NCBI GenBank assembly: GCA_003228735.1 | Contig: QIFG01000076.1 | Location: forward strand, 30,078-94,077 | DNA length: 64,000 bases | Direction: 5' to 3' | DNA from: Zetaproteobacteria bacterium | GTDB taxonomy: Bacteria > Pseudomonadota > Zetaproteobacteria > Mariprofundales > Mariprofundaceae | In this document: positions 9,296 through 21,361 of the stretch, one piece after another | Layout of the letters: each line of letters begins with the position of its first letter | How positions within the stretch are numbered: position 1 is the first letter of the stretch | Translations under genes and position numbers: made by a program | Notes under the pieces: generated by a model | The model's input: only the letters and a program-made list of their open reading frames with translations | Told to the model about the DNA's origin: nothing | Databases searched by the model: none

Positions 9296-10756
9296 CTATT
9301 CGTTTCGACCCTCAGGTGAGTGTAGGCGCTGCATAAACTCCCTGCCATGTTGCACAAGTCCCCCGGCTGTCACCCCCAGCACAAGGAAGTAAGTTGCCAT
9401 AAAAGCTGCAATAGCCAAATAAGCCGAATATTCCATGGTTATAAAGCCTGCCGCAAAAGCAAGCAATCCTGACAGCATGGACGGCCAGTTTTCAAAAAAA
9501 TAACTCAGAGAACCCAGCTCCTGCTTCAACAGGGGCAGTCGAACGAGCGGACCCATCACCCCGAGCTGGATCAGGCTATAGTATGCCCCTCCCATGATGC
9601 CGTAATTCTCGATCAAAGGCGCCCCGACAACAAACAGGAACAACGCGCCAATAATGGAAACCCACATCAAATAACTCGTCCTGTTCCGTATAAGCGCAAT
9701 GCTGCCCCATTGCATACCGGTAACTGCACGCAAAATGAATGCAATGGTGAACAGTTCCATGACAGGAATGGCCCTATCCCATTGGCTGCCAAAAAGCAGG
9801 TGAACAATGGGCTCGGAAAGAAAGTAAAGGATGGCCGCCAGGGGGAAGGCGGCGACCGAGGTATACTGATTGGTGATCGAAAAGGCATGGCGCAATTCAT
9901 CGTTGTCGAACTGACGATCGGCAAAAGCAGGAAAGGTCACCCGAGTAACCAGAGTCACCAGTTCGAGGAGGAGAAAAGGGAGATAAAAGGCAACCACGTA
10001 AATACCCAGTTCCTCATTCCCCCAGTAGTACTTCACCAGAAGGTCGTCACCTTTCGCTACCAGGAACGAACAAACAGAAACGACCATCATCGGCCGAGAG
10101 AAATTAAGTATCTGTTTTACTGTATGCGAATCCGGCCAATACAGGCGGAACTTCCCCCCTGTCGCCAGGGTAATGTAGAGCATACGTGCAGAAAAACCGG
10201 ATAAATAACCTGCAAAAAGACTCATTAGTCCCATCCCGGCATAGTATGCAATCGTTGCAACGATGATGGCCGTGGCTATCTGTAAGGTCTCGGTCATGTT
10301 GATCCGGAAAAATTTGTACTCGCGCTCCCACTCTGCCGTCATAATCGTAAAAAACGGAGTAACTACCGTAATGCTAAGCAGGATCAGAAATCCCGGCAGA
10401 CGATCATCGCTAAAGACTGAGCCTAACAATGGCGAGGTAATAACAATTAGCACCATCATCACAACAGAAATAACGCTTTGAACAAGCATCCCAACCTGGA
10501 TAAGCCCAGTCAGATCTTCTCCACGATGTTTCACCAGATAGGGACGAATTCCCCATTCGGCAAACAACGAGAAACCAAATACGACTGTCACAACAAAGGT
10601 GAAGAAACCTATGAATTCCGGGTTAAATAAATGGGCATACCAACTCATCTGGAGAACACCCAGCAATCGGTTGATCACATGGCTGCAGAACACGCCGCCA
10701 GAGCCGCTTAAAATTTTCTTACGCCAGTCGACCTGAAGTTCCGGGAGGTTGCTCAT
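9296..10756 (-). CDS. Oligosaccharide flippase, Wzx/MATE-like (polysaccharide biosynthesis family)
   Basis: A 486-residue protein with twelve or more hydrophobic segments, starting with a short cytoplasmic N-terminus and the GSGGVFCSHVINRLLG segment typical of Polysacc_synt/PST transporters (Wzx, RfbX). These flip undecaprenyl-linked repeat units from the cytoplasmic to the periplasmic face. The ATG directly follows the stop of the upstream methyltransferase, implying translational coupling. No Wzy polymerase or Wzz length regulator is recognisable in the window; these may lie beyond the left edge. Confidence 0.85.
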   Translation of the reverse strand: MSNLPELQVDWRKKILSGSGGVFCSHVINRLLGVLQMSWYAHLFNPEFIGFFTFVVTVVFGFSLFAEWGIRPYLVKHRGEDLTGLIQVGMLVQSVISVVMMVLIVITSPLLGSVFSDDRLPGFLILLSITVVTPFFTIMTAEWEREYKFFRINMTETLQIATAIIVATIAYYAGMGLMSLFAGYLSGFSARMLYITLATGGKFRLYWPDSHTVKQILNFSRPMMVVSVCSFLVAKGDDLLVKYYWGNEELGIYVVAFYLPFLLLELVTLVTRVTFPAFADRQFDNDELRHAFSITNQYTSVAAFPLAAILYFLSEPIVHLLFGSQWDRAIPVMELFTIAFILRAVTGMQWGSIALIRNRTSYLMWVSIIGALFLFVVGAPLIENYGIMGGAYYSLIQLGVMGPLVRLPLLKQELGSLSYFFENWPSMLSGLLAFAAGFITMEYSAYLAIAAFMATYFLVLGVTAGGLVQHGREFMQRLHSPEGRNE

Positions 10757-11380
10757 CTACGGTTCAAGAATGAAAAACTGATGGTAAGGGTCATCAAAAT
10801 CGCGGAACTGTTTCACCAGAGAAAACCCAGTGGAAAGAATTTCCTTTTCCACATCCTGTTTTCCACAACCCCGCGTCCCTATTTCCCAATAATGATAACC
10901 ATCAAACTTGTGAGTGGGCTTAGTACGCAACGGAAGTTCCCACATTTTTCTGAAATACGGGAGTTTAGGCAGTCTTGCATCAAGGCGATAGTAACGCTCC
11001 ACGCTTGGCAAACTGATGACCACCCTGTTGCGAGCCAAACGCTGGATTTCCTTCAGGCATGGTTTAAACAGGTCGAAAGGAAGGTGCTCGAGCACCTCAC
11101 AACATATAACCGTATGGAAGGATTTGTCCGAGAACGGCAAGGCAACTACACTGGCGGTAACATCCGGACTCAGGCAAAAGTCATAATCAAGAGATACAAC
11201 CCTAAAACCGTGTTCCTTCAAATAGTTCAGGACAAGCTTGTTACCAATGCCAATTTCAAGAATGGCGGCAGGGTTTCCGGAAACGGTCGATTGAATCTGA
11301 TTCCAGTAGCATACGAATCTCGATTTTCTGTCGTATTCTATCTGAAAGTAAGGCTCATTTGGCTGCAATTCATGCGACAT
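10757..11380 (-). CDS. SAM-dependent class I methyltransferase
   Basis: Short methyltransferase with a motif I resembling AILEIGIGNKLVL and the post-motif region HTVICCEVLEHLPFD, as in Methyltransf_11. The ATG at 11380 is preferred over a TTG six bases upstream; an AGGA-like ribosome site lies upstream of it. It stands between a radical-SAM gene and the flippase. Its 3' end (last eleven or so codons plus the flippase ATG) recurs in damaged form at 13789-13826, evidence of an old duplication of this part of the cluster. Confidence 0.75.
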   Translation of the reverse strand: MSHELQPNEPYFQIEYDRKSRFVCYWNQIQSTVSGNPAAILEIGIGNKLVLNYLKEHGFRVVSLDYDFCLSPDVTASVVALPFSDKSFHTVICCEVLEHLPFDLFKPCLKEIQRLARNRVVISLPSVERYYRLDARLPKLPYFRKMWELPLRTKPTHKFDGYHYWEIGTRGCGKQDVEKEILSTGFSLVKQFRDFDDPYHQFFILEP

Positions 11381-11461
11381 AGTCAATGTATATCCTAATC
11401 ATTCCTGAGATAGAAGAGCTTTCGACCAGACGTGCCTACTGGAGACAGACAGCCCCTTCTG

Positions 11462-12610
11462 CTAATTCAGCGTATCTTCTTTTTTCACATTATGCAGATC
11501 AACGCCAAAGTTCTGGGTACATACCTTGCATGGATCATGGAGATCATCCTTGCCTGGCGAAAGAAATCTCCCCCTCATCTCTCTCAAGAAAGAACTGTTC
11601 CAGACGACCGTATCGGTCACCTTTTTTTCTCCCTCCATGTTAGCCAGCATGACCGGGCAACTGGAATAATTTCTTTCTCCATCTACACGCAGGGTGGTGA
11701 AATGGCATCTACAGTTCTTTTTCTGCTGATCGGGATTAAGAAGCGTAGGCAAGGTGACCTTGTCTCTCATGTGAGTGGCAATTGAATTCTCCAGCACCTT
11801 TCTTACTTCTTTGTCATTGACCAGCAGGGTACGTTGTCCCATCTCAAAGCCTTCAAATGGATACGGCAGGAAATTATTGAAATAGATGTGATCAGCCCCG
11901 GTCTGTTCTCCGACTCTTATACACTCGGGAATAAACCGATAATTTTCCTGATCAACAATAAATGACACATATATTTTCAACCTGGATTCGGCCTTGTCTC
12001 TTGCCTCCACGAGCTTGCTGATATTGTCGAATATCTTTTTGTGAAAGGATGGGGGGTGGCCCGTCAGCCGTTGATAATCATTGCCATCATGGGTGTTTAA
12101 CGAGATCACAATATAGTCCAGATGACTGCCGACCACTTGATCAATATTTTTATCAAGGATGATCCCGTTTGAAACGCTGGATGCGTTCATGCGCCTGACC
12201 GTGGAGGCGTATTCCACCATCCTGAAAAAATCCTTATTCAACAATGGCTCTCCCACTCCAATGAGAGACACGCTCATGGCCCGCTGGAAACGATCCAGTG
12301 TATATTTGAATGTGTTGAACTCCATATCGGTGGTAGTCATCTGCCGCCATTCATAATCATTGGGAACCAATGGCGAATGCGTCACACACATGGCGCACTT
12401 CAGATTACATCTTCCGGTTGTAACGATGGAGAGGGTTAAGGGCTGTAACGGAACAAAGCGGCCCAGTGCATGCTTACTCCATAACCGGTGCAAATAGTAA
12501 TTTATGAATTGCCCGGCAAAATGGTCGCCGCTGAAAAAGACCTTTTTTACCTTTCTAAGAATACTGAAGGACACTTGCCAGCCCTCTATTAAAACCATGC
12601 TTTCTTTCAC
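11462..12610 (-). CDS. Radical SAM/SPASM domain protein
   Basis: The rSAM cluster motif is GRCNLKCAMC (C68, C72, C75). The C-terminal region carries further cysteines (KNCRCHF, YSSCPV, DPCKVCTQNFG) typical of a SPASM auxiliary-cluster domain. SPASM rSAM proteins in surface-polysaccharide clusters are known but mostly uncharacterised. Translation probably starts at GTG 12610, which overlaps the stop of the upstream cysS fragment as TAGTG; an ATG at 12598 is the alternative. The identical junction exists after the intact cysS, followed by a degenerate copy of this gene's first codons and of residues around 112-150. Confidence 0.8.
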   Translation of the reverse strand: MKESMVLIEGWQVSFSILRKVKKVFFSGDHFAGQFINYYLHRLWSKHALGRFVPLQPLTLSIVTTGRCNLKCAMCVTHSPLVPNDYEWRQMTTTDMEFNTFKYTLDRFQRAMSVSLIGVGEPLLNKDFFRMVEYASTVRRMNASSVSNGIILDKNIDQVVGSHLDYIVISLNTHDGNDYQRLTGHPPSFHKKIFDNISKLVEARDKAESRLKIYVSFIVDQENYRFIPECIRVGEQTGADHIYFNNFLPYPFEGFEMGQRTLLVNDKEVRKVLENSIATHMRDKVTLPTLLNPDQQKKNCRCHFTTLRVDGERNYSSCPVMLANMEGEKKVTDTVVWNSSFLREMRGRFLSPGKDDLHDPCKVCTQNFGVDLHNVKKEDTLN

Positions 12611-12851
12611 TATTTCCGCTTCCGTGAAGTTCCATGCGGCCCATCTTCAAGGATTACGCCTATTTGGGCAAGTTGCTCCCTGGCCGCATTCGCCCTTCCG
12701 AAATCGCGCTGCTTCCTAGTCTGGTTCCGTTTCATTATCAGCCTCTCGATTTCACCCGCATCCAGAATGTCATCCGACCAAACCCGGCCTTCAACATCTT
12801 GCTGCGTAATATCGAGCAGGCTGTTCAATGATTCAAAAACAGCAGCTCGAT
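12610..12851 (-). pseudogene. Duplicated 3' fragment of cysS
   Basis: About 72 codons match the C-terminus of the intact CysS downstream: both share TQQD, RKQRDFGRA, AREQLAQ or VREQLAQ, and VILEDGPHGTS before the stop. The similarity is clear but diverged, so the duplication is not recent. No catalytic domain is present, so it cannot charge tRNA. The reading frame is still intact and runs into the radical-SAM gene through the same TAGTG junction as at the true cysS end. It may survive only as a leader for translational coupling. Confidence 0.85.
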
Positions 12852-12877
12852 AGCACCCTGTTATGAACTGCTCGTGG

Positions 12878-13627
12878 TTACTGTTTATTCTCCTCTATTA
12901 TACGTTCTGAAATAAATACAGGATTTATACGCCGCAAGTGCGGTTCTTTTGTGGGCCATTCTTTAACCTGTTCGTAGATGCCAAATAGAAAGTAGCCTTT
13001 TGGCTCTAGGTACTTCTTCAGATATTCAAAAGGCACATGCCTTTTATTATTAACGTTCATTCCGGCTTCTACTTCCACAATATCTATCGCATTTTCTCTC
13101 AGCATATTTCCGGCGCCTTTCAGAACATCAAGGTCTCCCCCCTCTGTGTCTATCTTCAAATAACTAATATGATTAATCCCTCTTGCGCAACAAAATTCGT
13201 CGAGTGTTTCTATACGCACTTCTTCAATATTCTTGTCGCCATTTACCAAAACTTCCTTTGAGGAAAGGCTTAACAAAAAAAACACGTCCGAAGAACCTTG
13301 GAGCACCATTTCCCCTTTTTCTTTGAATGCGCCAAATGCTAATTGGAAAAAATGAATGTGATCATTATTCTTTAGATTATCTTTAAGCTGATTGAATGTG
13401 TCTTTCACTGGCTCAAAACAGTAGATATGAGAATTTGGAAACCCGCTCATATATGCCTTCGCTGATTGGCCTACGTTAGCTCCAACATCGAAAACAGTAT
13501 TTACATGGAGCTTTGGTAATTGGTTTGAAATGTCCTGAAAAAGATCAATACCATGAGGCAGAACCCTATATATATGAGTGCCGGTTAGATTCTCTATGAA
13601 CTCCTTTATCTTCCCCTTGATAGTCAT
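12878..13627 (-). CDS. FkbM-family methyltransferase
   Basis: FkbM-type class I methyltransferase: motif I NTVFDVGANVGQSAKAY, then SHIYCFEPVKDTFNQL, and the characteristic YLKIDTEGGDLDVLKGA near the middle. Family members O-methylate sugars or polyketides. I chose ATG 13627 because the following MTIKGKIKEFIENL looks native. The gene lies between the cysS fragment and the damaged second copy of the radical-SAM/methyltransferase segment, so it is either the cargo of the rearrangement or a survivor of the duplicated block. Its AT-rich composition contrasts with cysS. Confidence 0.8.
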   Translation of the reverse strand: MTIKGKIKEFIENLTGTHIYRVLPHGIDLFQDISNQLPKLHVNTVFDVGANVGQSAKAYMSGFPNSHIYCFEPVKDTFNQLKDNLKNNDHIHFFQLAFGAFKEKGEMVLQGSSDVFFLLSLSSKEVLVNGDKNIEEVRIETLDEFCCARGINHISYLKIDTEGGDLDVLKGAGNMLRENAIDIVEVEAGMNVNNKRHVPFEYLKKYLEPKGYFLFGIYEQVKEWPTKEPHLRRINPVFISERIIEENKQ

Positions 13628-13788
13628 TGAGGGCCTCCAGTTTAGACTCTTTCTCAGTTTACGCACAACGACAAAGCCCAGTGGTTTGGGGTACAAACAT
13701 CCACTGAAACGCCTTACCCATCTTGCTTCTCAGCTTTTGGAACCTGACCTGCACCTCTGCCAGTTGTGCTTTACGCAGGACTATTATT
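13628..13788. other. Unassigned spacer upstream of the FkbM gene
   Basis: Between the FkbM start and the chimeric remnant I see no complete gene. A short leftward frame with a Q/R/K-rich, coiled-coil-like character (LAEVQVRFQKLRSKMGKAF) could be the tail of another lost gene of the duplicated block, but it is too short to identify. Confidence 0.4.
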
Positions 13789-13993
13789 CATCTACCGGCT
13801 CGAGAATGAAGAACTGATGATAAGGATGCCCCCGTTGAAACGCTTGATGCGTTCATGCGCCTGGCCTTGGAGACGTATTCCACCATCCTGAAAAAATCCT
13901 TGTTCAGCAGGGACTCTCTCTCACCAATGAGAGACTCACTCATAATACTGAAGGATATTTTTCAGCCCTCTATTGAAACCATGCTTTCTCTCA
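13789..13993 (-). pseudogene. Chimeric remnant of duplicated radical-SAM and methyltransferase genes
   Basis: Reading leftward from the cysS stop, there are first about 18 codons matching the start of the rSAM gene (RESMVSIEG, then an in-frame stop). A deletion joins these to a stretch matching rSAM residues about 112-150 (LLNKDFFRMVEYVS, RRMNASSVS). A second deletion joins this to the last codons of the neighbouring methyltransferase (YHQFFILEP) and the flippase start codon. The order cysS-rSAM-methyltransferase-flippase is the same as in the intact copy at 12.8-10.7 kb. It is a deletion derivative of a tandem duplication and does not encode a functional protein. Confidence 0.85.
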
Positions 13994-15382
13994 CTATTTC
14001 AGCTTCCAGGATGTTCCATGCGGTCCATCTTCAAGAATTACATTCATTTGGGCAAGTTGCTCCCTGACCGCATCCGCCCTTCCGAAATCGCGCTGCTTTC
14101 TGGCTTCATTGCGCTCAGCAATCAGGGATTCAATGAGTGCCACATCCAGATCATCATCCGACTGGAACCAGTTCTCCGCATCTTGCTGTGTGATGCCGAG
14201 CAATCCGTTCAAGGTTCCAAAATCGCCAGCTATCCCGGAAACATCTTCGCCCTGATCCAGCGCGCGGTTGATGCTGCGGGCCAGATCAAACAATACGGCC
14301 AGCGCCTCCGGCGTATTGAAATCATCATTCATCGCATTGGCGAAGCGTAAGGCGTAAGCATGCTCCTCACTTCTTACTCCTTTCTCCTCACAGAGCGAAG
14401 CAAGGCGGCGCTTTGTCTCATACAGGCGGTCGAGACCATGCCTGGCTGTTTCCAGGGCCTGGTCGGAGAAATCCAGCGGCGAACGGTAATGCGTGCCGAG
14501 TATAAACATGCGCAGCACTTCAGGCTGGAACTTCTTCAGCACTTCACAGACCGTAAAGAAGTTGCCAAGCGATTTCGACATCTTTTCCTGGTTTATATTC
14601 ACGAAACCGTTATGCACCCACACCTTTGCAAACGGTTTGCCGTTGGCGCCCTCGCTCTGGGCAATCTCGTTCTCATGGTGCGGGAATTTCAAATCCATGC
14701 CGCCGCCATGGATATCAAAGGTCGCGCCAAGTTGCGTGCAACTCATGGCCGAGCACTCGATATGCCAGCCAGGCCGCCCCTTGCCCCAGGGCGAATCCCA
14801 TGCCGGCTCATCCGGCTTGGCCTGCTTCCACAGCACAAAATCGAGCGGATCGCGCTTGGCCTCATCCACATCCACACGCGAACCGGACTCCAACTCATCG
14901 ATCTTCTTGCCGGACAGCTTGCCATAGCCGTCAAACTTGCGAACGGCATAGGCCACATCGCCATTGTCCGCCACATAGGCAAGGCCCTTGTCCACAAGCT
15001 TTTCGATCATGCCGATCATCTCCGGCATATGCTCGGTGGCGCGGGGCTCCGATGTCGGCCTGAGACAGTTCAACGCATCCATATCCGTGTAGAAGGCGGA
15101 GATCATTTCATCTGTCAGCGCCTTGCAGTCCACGTTTAACTCGTTTGCCCGCCGGATGATCTTGTCATCCACATCGGTGAAATTGCGCACATAGGAAACA
15201 TCAAAGCCTAACTGCATCAGCCAGCGGTAGATGACATCAAACGCCACCATGACCCGGGCGTGACCGACATGGCAATGGTCGTAAACAGTAACGCCGCAGA
15301 CATACATACCCACACGCCCGGCCACCAAAGGCTCAAAGCGCTGCTTGCTTCTCGTCAGCGTGTTATAGATATGCAAACTCAT
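13994..15382 (-). CDS. cysS: Cysteinyl-tRNA synthetase
   Basis: Class Ia synthetase of 462 residues. The zinc ligands are visible at C29, C210 (HIECSAMS), H235 and E239, the HIGH-like motif is HVGH (38-41), and the KMSKS motif is at 267-271. It charges tRNA-Cys with cysteine in the cytoplasm. Its ATG overlaps the gltX stop by four bases, so it is co-translated with gltX. The 3' end borders the polysaccharide cluster and is partly duplicated 1.2 kb downstream. Confidence 0.96.
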   Translation of the reverse strand: MSLHIYNTLTRSKQRFEPLVAGRVGMYVCGVTVYDHCHVGHARVMVAFDVIYRWLMQLGFDVSYVRNFTDVDDKIIRRANELNVDCKALTDEMISAFYTDMDALNCLRPTSEPRATEHMPEMIGMIEKLVDKGLAYVADNGDVAYAVRKFDGYGKLSGKKIDELESGSRVDVDEAKRDPLDFVLWKQAKPDEPAWDSPWGKGRPGWHIECSAMSCTQLGATFDIHGGGMDLKFPHHENEIAQSEGANGKPFAKVWVHNGFVNINQEKMSKSLGNFFTVCEVLKKFQPEVLRMFILGTHYRSPLDFSDQALETARHGLDRLYETKRRLASLCEEKGVRSEEHAYALRFANAMNDDFNTPEALAVLFDLARSINRALDQGEDVSGIAGDFGTLNGLLGITQQDAENWFQSDDDLDVALIESLIAERNEARKQRDFGRADAVREQLAQMNVILEDGPHGTSWKLK

Positions 15383-16785
15383 GCCTTGATTCGCTCCCGT
15401 GCGTCTTCAAGCCGCTGGCTGACACCTTCCCGGCCGAGAAAGGCGACCACGCGCGCCATCTCCGGCCCATGCGGAGTGCCGGTCAGCGCCACACGAAGCG
15501 GTAGAAACAGCGCCTTGCCACTGCGTCCGCTCTCTTTCTTCAGCAGCGCAGTCCAATCCTGCCAGTTTCCACTTTCCGTCTTCCGCCATGCTGCCAGCGC
15601 GGAAGCAATGAAATCGCCCCCCGCCTCCTGCAACACCTCCAGGGTATCCGCAGACATGGAATCGCGCCGGTTCAAAAGGCGGCCAAACCCGGCTGCATCT
15701 TCAACCTTGTGCAGATTACCCTGCACAAGCGAAGCGAAACCATCAATTCGCGCTGGCTCGGCTCCGGGAAACATCGGTGCAATGAGGCTGGCCAGTTGAT
15801 CAACCGGCATCTGATGCAGTGTGCGCGCATGCCAGCGCCACATCTCGTCATCCGTCCACTTGACCGAGGAAGTTGAAAGCCGCTCGGCTTCGAAGTGTTT
15901 CACCAAATCATCGGGATCAAGGATACCGTCGGGCATGTTCGGATGGCCCAGACGCACCATGGCCTGCACCAGTGCGGCCGGCAGCAACCCCTGTTCGCGC
16001 AGGCTTTTCACATCATGGCTGCCGGCACGCTTGGACAACTTGGCGCCGCTCCTGTTCAACAGCAGACCATGATGCAGATAGGCCGGCGGCGCATGCCCCA
16101 AAGCTTCAAGCAACCAGACCTGATAGGCGGTGTTCGTCAGGTGATCGTCGCCGCGCAAAACATGCGAGATGCCGTCGAGCGCATCATCAACGGCATTCGG
16201 CAGCAGAAAGGTGAAGCTGCCATCCGAGCGCACAACAACGGGGTCATCCAGGTCTGCGCATGAGAAGTGCACCGTGCCGCGCAGAAGATCATTGACCGCA
16301 ACCTCCCCGGCCTTGGCCCTCACAGCCAGCCGCCAGACAAAGGCTTCGCTCTCACTCCGCTTCAGGGCTTCTTCCTGCGGCAAATCACGGCAACGGCCGG
16401 TGTAGCGCGGCGGCAGTCCGCGCGATGCGGCCAGCTTGCGCTCCAGCGAAATCTGCGCCTCTGTGCAGAAGCAGCGGTAGGCCAGCCCCTTATCGGCCAG
16501 CTTCTTAAGTGCTGCCTGATGCTGATCACTGTGGGTAGACTGGAAGCGTATGTCGCCGTCCCACACAACCCCCAGCCAGCCCAGGTCTTCCTCGATGGCG
16601 TGGACGAAATCGGTCTGAGAACGGGACTGATCCGTATCCTCGAATCGCAGCAGGAAACGGCCATGATGCTTTCTCGCATACAGCCAGTTGAGCAGCGCTG
16701 TCCGCACATTGCCCAGGTGCAGCAGGCCGGTCGGTGATGGTGCGAAGCGCGTGACAACTCTGTCCTTCAAAACCGGCTTGCTCAT
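15379..16785 (-). CDS. gltX: Glutamyl-tRNA synthetase
   Basis: Class Ib synthetase of 468 residues. The N-terminal signature TRFAPSPTGLLHLGNVRTAL contains the HIGH-equivalent HLGN, and the second motif is KLSKR (in GAKLSKRAGSHD). Cysteine-containing zinc-binding elements between them are partly kept. It charges tRNA-Glu. A full GatCAB amidotransferase is also encoded in this window, so this enzyme could also misacylate tRNA-Gln; the sequence alone does not decide whether it is discriminating. It overlaps ftsB and cysS by four bases on either side. Confidence 0.95.
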   Translation of the reverse strand: MSKPVLKDRVVTRFAPSPTGLLHLGNVRTALLNWLYARKHHGRFLLRFEDTDQSRSQTDFVHAIEEDLGWLGVVWDGDIRFQSTHSDQHQAALKKLADKGLAYRCFCTEAQISLERKLAASRGLPPRYTGRCRDLPQEEALKRSESEAFVWRLAVRAKAGEVAVNDLLRGTVHFSCADLDDPVVVRSDGSFTFLLPNAVDDALDGISHVLRGDDHLTNTAYQVWLLEALGHAPPAYLHHGLLLNRSGAKLSKRAGSHDVKSLREQGLLPAALVQAMVRLGHPNMPDGILDPDDLVKHFEAERLSTSSVKWTDDEMWRWHARTLHQMPVDQLASLIAPMFPGAEPARIDGFASLVQGNLHKVEDAAGFGRLLNRRDSMSADTLEVLQEAGGDFIASALAAWRKTESGNWQDWTALLKKESGRSGKALFLPLRVALTGTPHGPEMARVVAFLGREGVSQRLEDARERIKA

Positions 16786-17114
16786 GGCTTGTCCTTTGTC
16801 CCGCTCTTTTCAGCCGCAGTGCCCACTTTTTCTTCGGGGATAATCACAATGTACTCGTCCGGATACACATAGCCCAACTCACGATGCGCCAGCTCCTCCA
16901 ACGCTTTCGGATCATTGCGAAGCCGCAGGATTTCTTTCGCCAGATGTTCGCGCTGCTGCTGCATCTCGGCAATCTCATCCTCCAGCGCCTGCAACTGCTG
17001 CTGCTCCTGCCGGTAAACCAGGTAGCCATGATCGGAAAACAACAGTTCGTAGCTCATGTAGGCGACGGCCAGCGCCGCCACAAACCACCCGGCAGCACGC
17101 AGTGCCGGCTTCAA
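16782..17114 (-). CDS. ftsB: Septum formation initiator, FtsB/DivIC family
   Basis: Small single-pass membrane protein: a transmembrane segment at about residues 8-25 is followed by a Q/E/L-rich coiled coil (YRQEQQQLQALEDEIAEM and onward) and the family motif AHRELGYVYPDEYIVI. FtsB bridges FtsL and FtsQ in the divisome at the inner membrane. Its placement directly downstream of eno is the usual proteobacterial arrangement (eno-ftsB). The C-terminal tail beyond the family domain is short and charged. Confidence 0.9.
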   Translation of the reverse strand: MKPALRAAGWFVAALAVAYMSYELLFSDHGYLVYRQEQQQLQALEDEIAEMQQQREHLAKEILRLRNDPKALEELAHRELGYVYPDEYIVIIPEEKVGTAAEKSGTKDKP

Positions 17115-17117
17115 AGT

Positions 17118-18398
<1,281 letters not shown>

Positions 18399-18440
18399 CT
18401 ACTCACCATCCCTATTACCAACATCATTTCATATTTTCTT

Positions 18441-18507
18441 ACCACAAAGACACCAAGGCACAAAGTTCAAGATTCAAAACCTTTGTGTCTTTGTGCCTTC
18501 GTGGTTA
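18441..18507. repeat. Inverted repeat of ACCACAAAGACAC type between kdsA and eno
   Basis: Left arm ACCACAAAGACACCAAGGCA and right arm TTTGTGCCTTCGTGGTTAA are near-perfect inverted complements that can form a long hairpin. The right end contains the kdsA stop codon (TAA on the minus strand). A second copy with the same arms sits at 47346-47452, again starting at a stop codon. I know this as a repeat type found in intergenic regions of many unrelated bacteria. Confidence 0.85.
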
Positions 18508-19341
18508 ATTCTCTGCTTTGGCGATTTCATCCAATTGTTTGAGCGTATTCAGCAACGGCTCGAGTTGATCCAGGGCCAGTGAATTCGGCCCGTCCGATTT
18601 GGCTTCATCCGGATTCGGATGCACCTCCATAAACACTGCCGCCACGCCAACCGCTACAGCCGCCCGCGCCAGAGCTGGCGCATGCTCGCGATTACCGCCT
18701 GTGGCCGTTCCCAGCCCTCCGGGCTTTTGTACCGAGTGGGTTGCATCGAACACGACCGGCTGGCCCGTTTTCTCCATTTCCATCAAGGCGCACATATCGG
18801 ACACCAGATTGTTGTACCCGAAACTCGTGCCGCGTTCGCAAAGCATGATGTCACGGTTGCCGGTCGCCTGAGCCTTGGCCAGAACCTGCCCCATATCCCA
18901 TGGCGCCAGAAACTGTCCCTTCTTGATATTCACCGGCTTGCCGCAAGCAGCAACCGTCTGGATAAAATCGGTCTGGCGGCACAGAAAGGCCGGGGTCTGC
19001 AACACATCGGCCACCTCTGCTACAGGTCCCGCCTGCTCCGGCGTATGCACATCGGTAATCACCGGCACGCCCAGCTCACCCCTGACGCGCTGCAGGATAC
19101 GCAGGCCTTCTTCCATGCCAGGCCCGCGGAAACTCTCGGTGGATGTGCGGTTAGCCTTGTCGAAACTGGCTTTGAAAATCAACGGAATGCCACAGCGGCC
19201 GGCAATAGCGGCAACGTCTTCCGCTATCTTCAATGTAAAATCCTCGCCCTCGATCACACACGGCCCGGCGATCAGAACCAGAGGCAGATCGTTGCCGATA
19301 CGAAATCCGCCCACTTCAATGTGATGCTGTGAACTTCCCAT
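18505..19341 (-). CDS. kdsA: 3-deoxy-8-phosphooctulonate synthase (KDO-8-P synthase)
   Basis: The DAHP/KDO8P synthase barrel is recognisable from [40 protein letters not shown] and [12 protein letters not shown]. It condenses PEP with arabinose-5-phosphate, the committed step to Kdo for LPS inner core, which supports a Gram-negative host. I chose the ATG at 19341, just after the pyrG stop; a TTG one codon earlier is the alternative. Length (278) is typical. The stop codon lies within a dispersed inverted repeat. Confidence 0.96.
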   Translation of the reverse strand: MGSSQHHIEVGGFRIGNDLPLVLIAGPCVIEGEDFTLKIAEDVAAIAGRCGIPLIFKASFDKANRTSTESFRGPGMEEGLRILQRVRGELGVPVITDVHTPEQAGPVAEVADVLQTPAFLCRQTDFIQTVAACGKPVNIKKGQFLAPWDMGQVLAKAQATGNRDIMLCERGTSFGYNNLVSDMCALMEMEKTGQPVVFDATHSVQKPGGLGTATGGNREHAPALARAAVAVGVAAVFMEVHPNPDEAKSDGPNSLALDQLEPLLNTLKQLDEIAKAEN

Positions 19342-19344
19342 CAA

Positions 19345-21361
<2,017 letters not shown>

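Noticed and set aside
12610..12828. A small independent functional protein encoded by the cysS fragment
   Set aside because: It equals only the extreme C-terminus of CysS with no catalytic part, and its position next to a second, degraded duplicate explains it as a relic.
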